A stretch of DNA of 23,926 nt. Source: Azonexus sp. (GTDB lineage Bacteria > Pseudomonadota > Gammaproteobacteria > Burkholderiales > Rhodocyclaceae). This document shows, piece after piece, positions 22,060 through 23,926 of this stretch (positions are counted from its first letter, which is position 1; each line of letters opens with the position of its first letter). Location of the stretch: assembly GCA_031274715.1 (NCBI GenBank), contig JAISPT010000025.1, positions 1 to 23,926 on the forward strand. Reading direction: 5' to 3'. The notes beneath the pieces were generated by a model. It made no database searches, was not told the origin of the DNA, and worked only from the letters and a program-made list of their open reading frames with translations. Both the position numbers and the translations under genes were made by a program.

Positions 22060-22533
22060 ATGTCCCGCTTTGACCAAGTATTTGAGTACGACAGCAATCT
22101 CAACGGCACCGACCTGCGCGTCGGCGTCGTCATGAGCCGCTTCAACCTGCCGCTGTGCGAAGGCCTGCTCTCGGCCTGCATCGCCGAACTCAAGCGCCTG
22201 GGTGTGGCCGACGGCAACATGAGCATCGCCACGGTTCCCGGCGCTCTGGAAATTCCGCTGGCCCTGCAAAGCATGGCGCAGAGCGGCGGCTTCGACGCGC
22301 TGGTCGCCCTCGGCGCGGTGATTCGCGGCGATACCTATCATTTCGAGGTGGTTTCCAACGACGCCTGCCGCGCCATCATGGAAGTCCAGCTCGACACCGG
22401 CGTGCCCATCGCCAACGGCATCCTCACCTGCGACACCGACGAACAGGCGGAAGTCCGCATGCAGCCCAAGGGCGCCGACTGCGCCCAGGCCGCCGTGGAA
22501 ATGGCCAATCTCCAGAAAGCACTCTGCCAATGA
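22060..22533 (+). CDS. ribH: 6,7-dimethyl-8-ribityllumazine synthase
   Basis: Penultimate riboflavin step: condenses 5-amino-6-ribitylaminouracil with 3,4-dihydroxy-2-butanone 4-phosphate, the product of the gene just upstream, and usually assembles into pentamers or 60-mers. Its 157 residues include SRFNLPLCEGLL, TVPGALEIPLAL, ALGAVIRGDTYHFEVV with the catalytic histidine, and GILTCDTDEQAE. GGAGCGC precedes the ATG. The stop overlaps the nusB start by four bases (ATGA). Confidence 0.96.
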   Translation: MSRFDQVFEYDSNLNGTDLRVGVVMSRFNLPLCEGLLSACIAELKRLGVADGNMSIATVPGALEIPLALQSMAQSGGFDALVALGAVIRGDTYHFEVVSNDACRAIMEVQLDTGVPIANGILTCDTDEQAEVRMQPKGADCAQAAVEMANLQKALCQ

Positions 22534-23015
22534 CCGACGACTTCGCCAACGACTCCCAACTCGAAACGCCGCCGCCGGCGCCGCGCTCGGCCCGCCGCCG
22601 GGCCCGCGAATTCGTGCTGCAAGGCCTCTACCAGTGGCGCGTCGGCGGCGCCGACGAGGCCGCCATCGAAGCCTATGCGCCAGAGATGGAGGATTTCGCC
22701 AAGGCCGACCGCGAGTTCTTCGTCGGCACCTTGCGTGGTGTGATCGGCCAGCAGGAAACCTTGACCGCCCGTATCGCCGCCCATATCGACCGCCCGTTCG
22801 GCGAGCTGTCGCCGGTCGAAGCCTGCGTGCTGATGCTCGGCTGCTTCGAAATGCTCAATCACCCGGAAACGCCATATCGCGTCGTCATCAACGAGGCCAT
22901 CGAGCTGACCAAGGCCTTCGGCGGCACCGATGGCCACAAGTACGTCAACGGTGTACTCGACAAGGTGGCCGCCGTGGTCCGCCCGGACGAAGTCGCCGCG
23001 CGCAAGAAAAAATAA
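22530..23015 (+). CDS. nusB: Transcription antitermination protein NusB
   Basis: RNA-binding protein that with NusE (S10) recognises boxA and supports antitermination of rRNA operons. The start is the ATG at 22530, inside the ribH stop; the frame is open further upstream but only across ribH. It has 161 residues. The N-terminal Arg-rich segment RSARRRAREFVLQGLYQW is the family hallmark, and the C-terminal half holds RVVINEAIELTKAFGGTDGHKYVNGVLDKVA. The disordered, proline-rich first 20 residues are somewhat longer than in E. coli (139 residues). thiL begins four bases after the stop. Confidence 0.97.
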   Translation: MTDDFANDSQLETPPPAPRSARRRAREFVLQGLYQWRVGGADEAAIEAYAPEMEDFAKADREFFVGTLRGVIGQQETLTARIAAHIDRPFGELSPVEACVLMLGCFEMLNHPETPYRVVINEAIELTKAFGGTDGHKYVNGVLDKVAAVVRPDEVAARKKK

Positions 23016-23019
23016 GGCA

Positions 23020-23926
23020 ATGGCCGGCGAGTTCGCGCTGATCGACCGCTACTTCACCCGCCCGACGCCCTCGGCGGTGCTCGGCCCCGGCGACGACTGC
23101 GCCCTGCTGCAGCCGACATCCGGCAAGCAATTGGCAGTGACCACCGACATGCTGGTCGCCGGTACTCACTTCCTGCCCGACACCGAACCGGGCCGCCTCG
23201 GCTGGAAGACGCTCGCTGTCAATCTCTCCGACCTCGCCGCGATGGGCGCCCGGCCGCGATGGGTCACGCTCGCCGGCGCCTTGCCCACAGCCAACGAAGC
23301 CTGGATCGCCGCTTTCGCCGACGGTTTCTTCGCCTGCGCCGACGAATATGGCGTCGAGGTGGTCGGCGGCGACACCACGCGCGGGCCGCTCAATCTGTGC
23401 GTTACCGCCCTCGGCGAAATCGAGCCGGGCCGCGCCTTGCGCCGCGACGGTGCCAGCGTCGGCGACCAGATCTGGGTCTCCGGCCGCCCCGGCCTCGCCG
23501 CTCTGGGCCTGGCCCAGCTGCAGGGGCGCATCGCCCTGCCCGAGCCGTGGCCGCGCCTGTGCATCGCCGCCCTGGAAAAGCCGCGGCCGCGTGTCGCCCT
23601 CGGCCAGGCCCTGGTCGGTGTGGCCAGTGCCACCATCGACATTTCCGACGGCCTGCTCGCCGACCTCGGCCATATCGCCGAGAGCTCCGGCTGCGCCGCG
23701 GCCGTGCGTCTGGTCCAGTTGCCGCACCTGCCCAAAGGCGAGGTCTACGATGCCGTGCTGCGCAAGCTGGCGCTCGAATGCCAGATGGCCGGCGGCGACG
23801 ACTACGAACTGTGCTTCACCGCACCGTTCGCGCAGCACCCCGCCAGCGTCGAAATCGCCGCCCGCCTCGAACTGCCTCTGTGGTGCATCGGCGAGTTGGT
23901 CGCCGGGCCGCCCGGCGCGGTCACGG
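23020..23926 (+). CDS. thiL: Thiamine-monophosphate kinase (partial, 3' end outside window)
   Basis: Phosphorylates thiamine monophosphate to the active cofactor thiamine diphosphate using ATP. The open frame from the ATG at 23020 gives 302 residues before the right edge, probably lacking about 15-20. ThiL/PurM-superfamily motifs are GPGDDCALL, TTDMLVAGTHF, NLSDLAAMGARP, VVGGDTTRG and IDISDGLLADLGHIAESSG, with GGDDYELCF near the end. It follows nusB, as usual in the ribH-nusB-thiL cluster. Confidence 0.95.
   Translation, partial: MAGEFALIDRYFTRPTPSAVLGPGDDCALLQPTSGKQLAVTTDMLVAGTHFLPDTEPGRLGWKTLAVNLSDLAAMGARPRWVTLAGALPTANEAWIAAFADGFFACADEYGVEVVGGDTTRGPLNLCVTALGEIEPGRALRRDGASVGDQIWVSGRPGLAALGLAQLQGRIALPEPWPRLCIAALEKPRPRVALGQALVGVASATIDISDGLLADLGHIAESSGCAAAVRLVQLPHLPKGEVYDAVLRKLALECQMAGGDDYELCFTAPFAQHPASVEIAARLELPLWCIGELVAGPPGAVT

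Noticed and set aside
22155..22529. Long N-terminal extension of NusB
   Set aside because: The upstream part is an Arg-rich out-of-frame reading of ribH; the NusB domain follows the ATG at 22530.
21394..22530. Long open frame on the minus strand opposite ribB and ribH
   Set aside because: It is a high-GC shadow of well-conserved genes on the plus strand, with low-complexity Gly/Ala/His/Asp composition and no recognisable domain.

Overview
The window is a GC-rich (about 65%), gene-dense chromosomal segment. Its gene order, cysP-cysT-cysW / ftsY-ftsE-ftsX / M16 pair-rsmD-coaD-ferredoxin / TPR-lolB-ispE-tRNA-Gln-prs-rplY-pth-ychF / ribB-ribH-nusB-thiL, is that of a betaproteobacterium, most like the Rhodocyclales (Dechloromonas/Azonexus-type). 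This placement is inferred from gene order and protein style; no database was consulted. Most of the window is housekeeping core genome.

Layout. 1-2539 (minus): start of a sulfate/thiosulfate ABC uptake operon (cysP, cysT, cysW; cysW runs off the left edge), with an AT-rich dyad upstream that could be a CysB-type operator. 2722-3312 (plus): an orphan Pal-like OmpA-family lipoprotein. 3364-6557 (minus): ftsY, then a foreign-looking DUF6680-like gene, then ftsE and ftsX. 6666-9352 (plus): two M16-family peptidase genes, one with the zinc motif and one without. 9446-9784: a short AT-richer unit with one small gene, bounded by features resembling an integron gene cassette (57-bp attC-like site). 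9785-11090 (plus): rsmD, coaD and a 2[4Fe-4S] ferredoxin, ending at a strong bidirectional terminator. 11161-14010 (minus): mutM followed by a bacterial dynamin-like GTPase. 14100-20873 (plus): TPR protein, lolB, ispE, tRNA-Gln(TTG), prs, rplY, pth, ychF. 20935-23926 (plus): RibB fused to a degenerate RibA-like domain (RibBX type), ribH, nusB, and thiL cut by the right edge.

How the genes work together. The left end takes up sulfate. FtsY receives SRP-ribosome complexes, while FtsEX couples ATP hydrolysis to septal peptidoglycan hydrolysis. TPR-lolB-ispE are chained by stop/start overlaps and link lipoprotein localisation with isoprenoid synthesis. prs-rplY-pth-ychF supply PRPP, ribosomal protein L25, peptidyl-tRNA recycling and a ribosome-associated ATPase. 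ribB-ribH-nusB-thiL combine riboflavin and thiamine-diphosphate synthesis with antitermination.

The most interesting parts are two small lower-GC insertions in this conserved background. One is a candidate solitary integron cassette abutting the rsmD start codon. The other is a DUF6680-like gene between ftsY and ftsE, flanked by an imperfect direct repeat. No intergenic stretch exceeds 300 bases, and no CRISPR array, rRNA gene or insertion sequence was seen.
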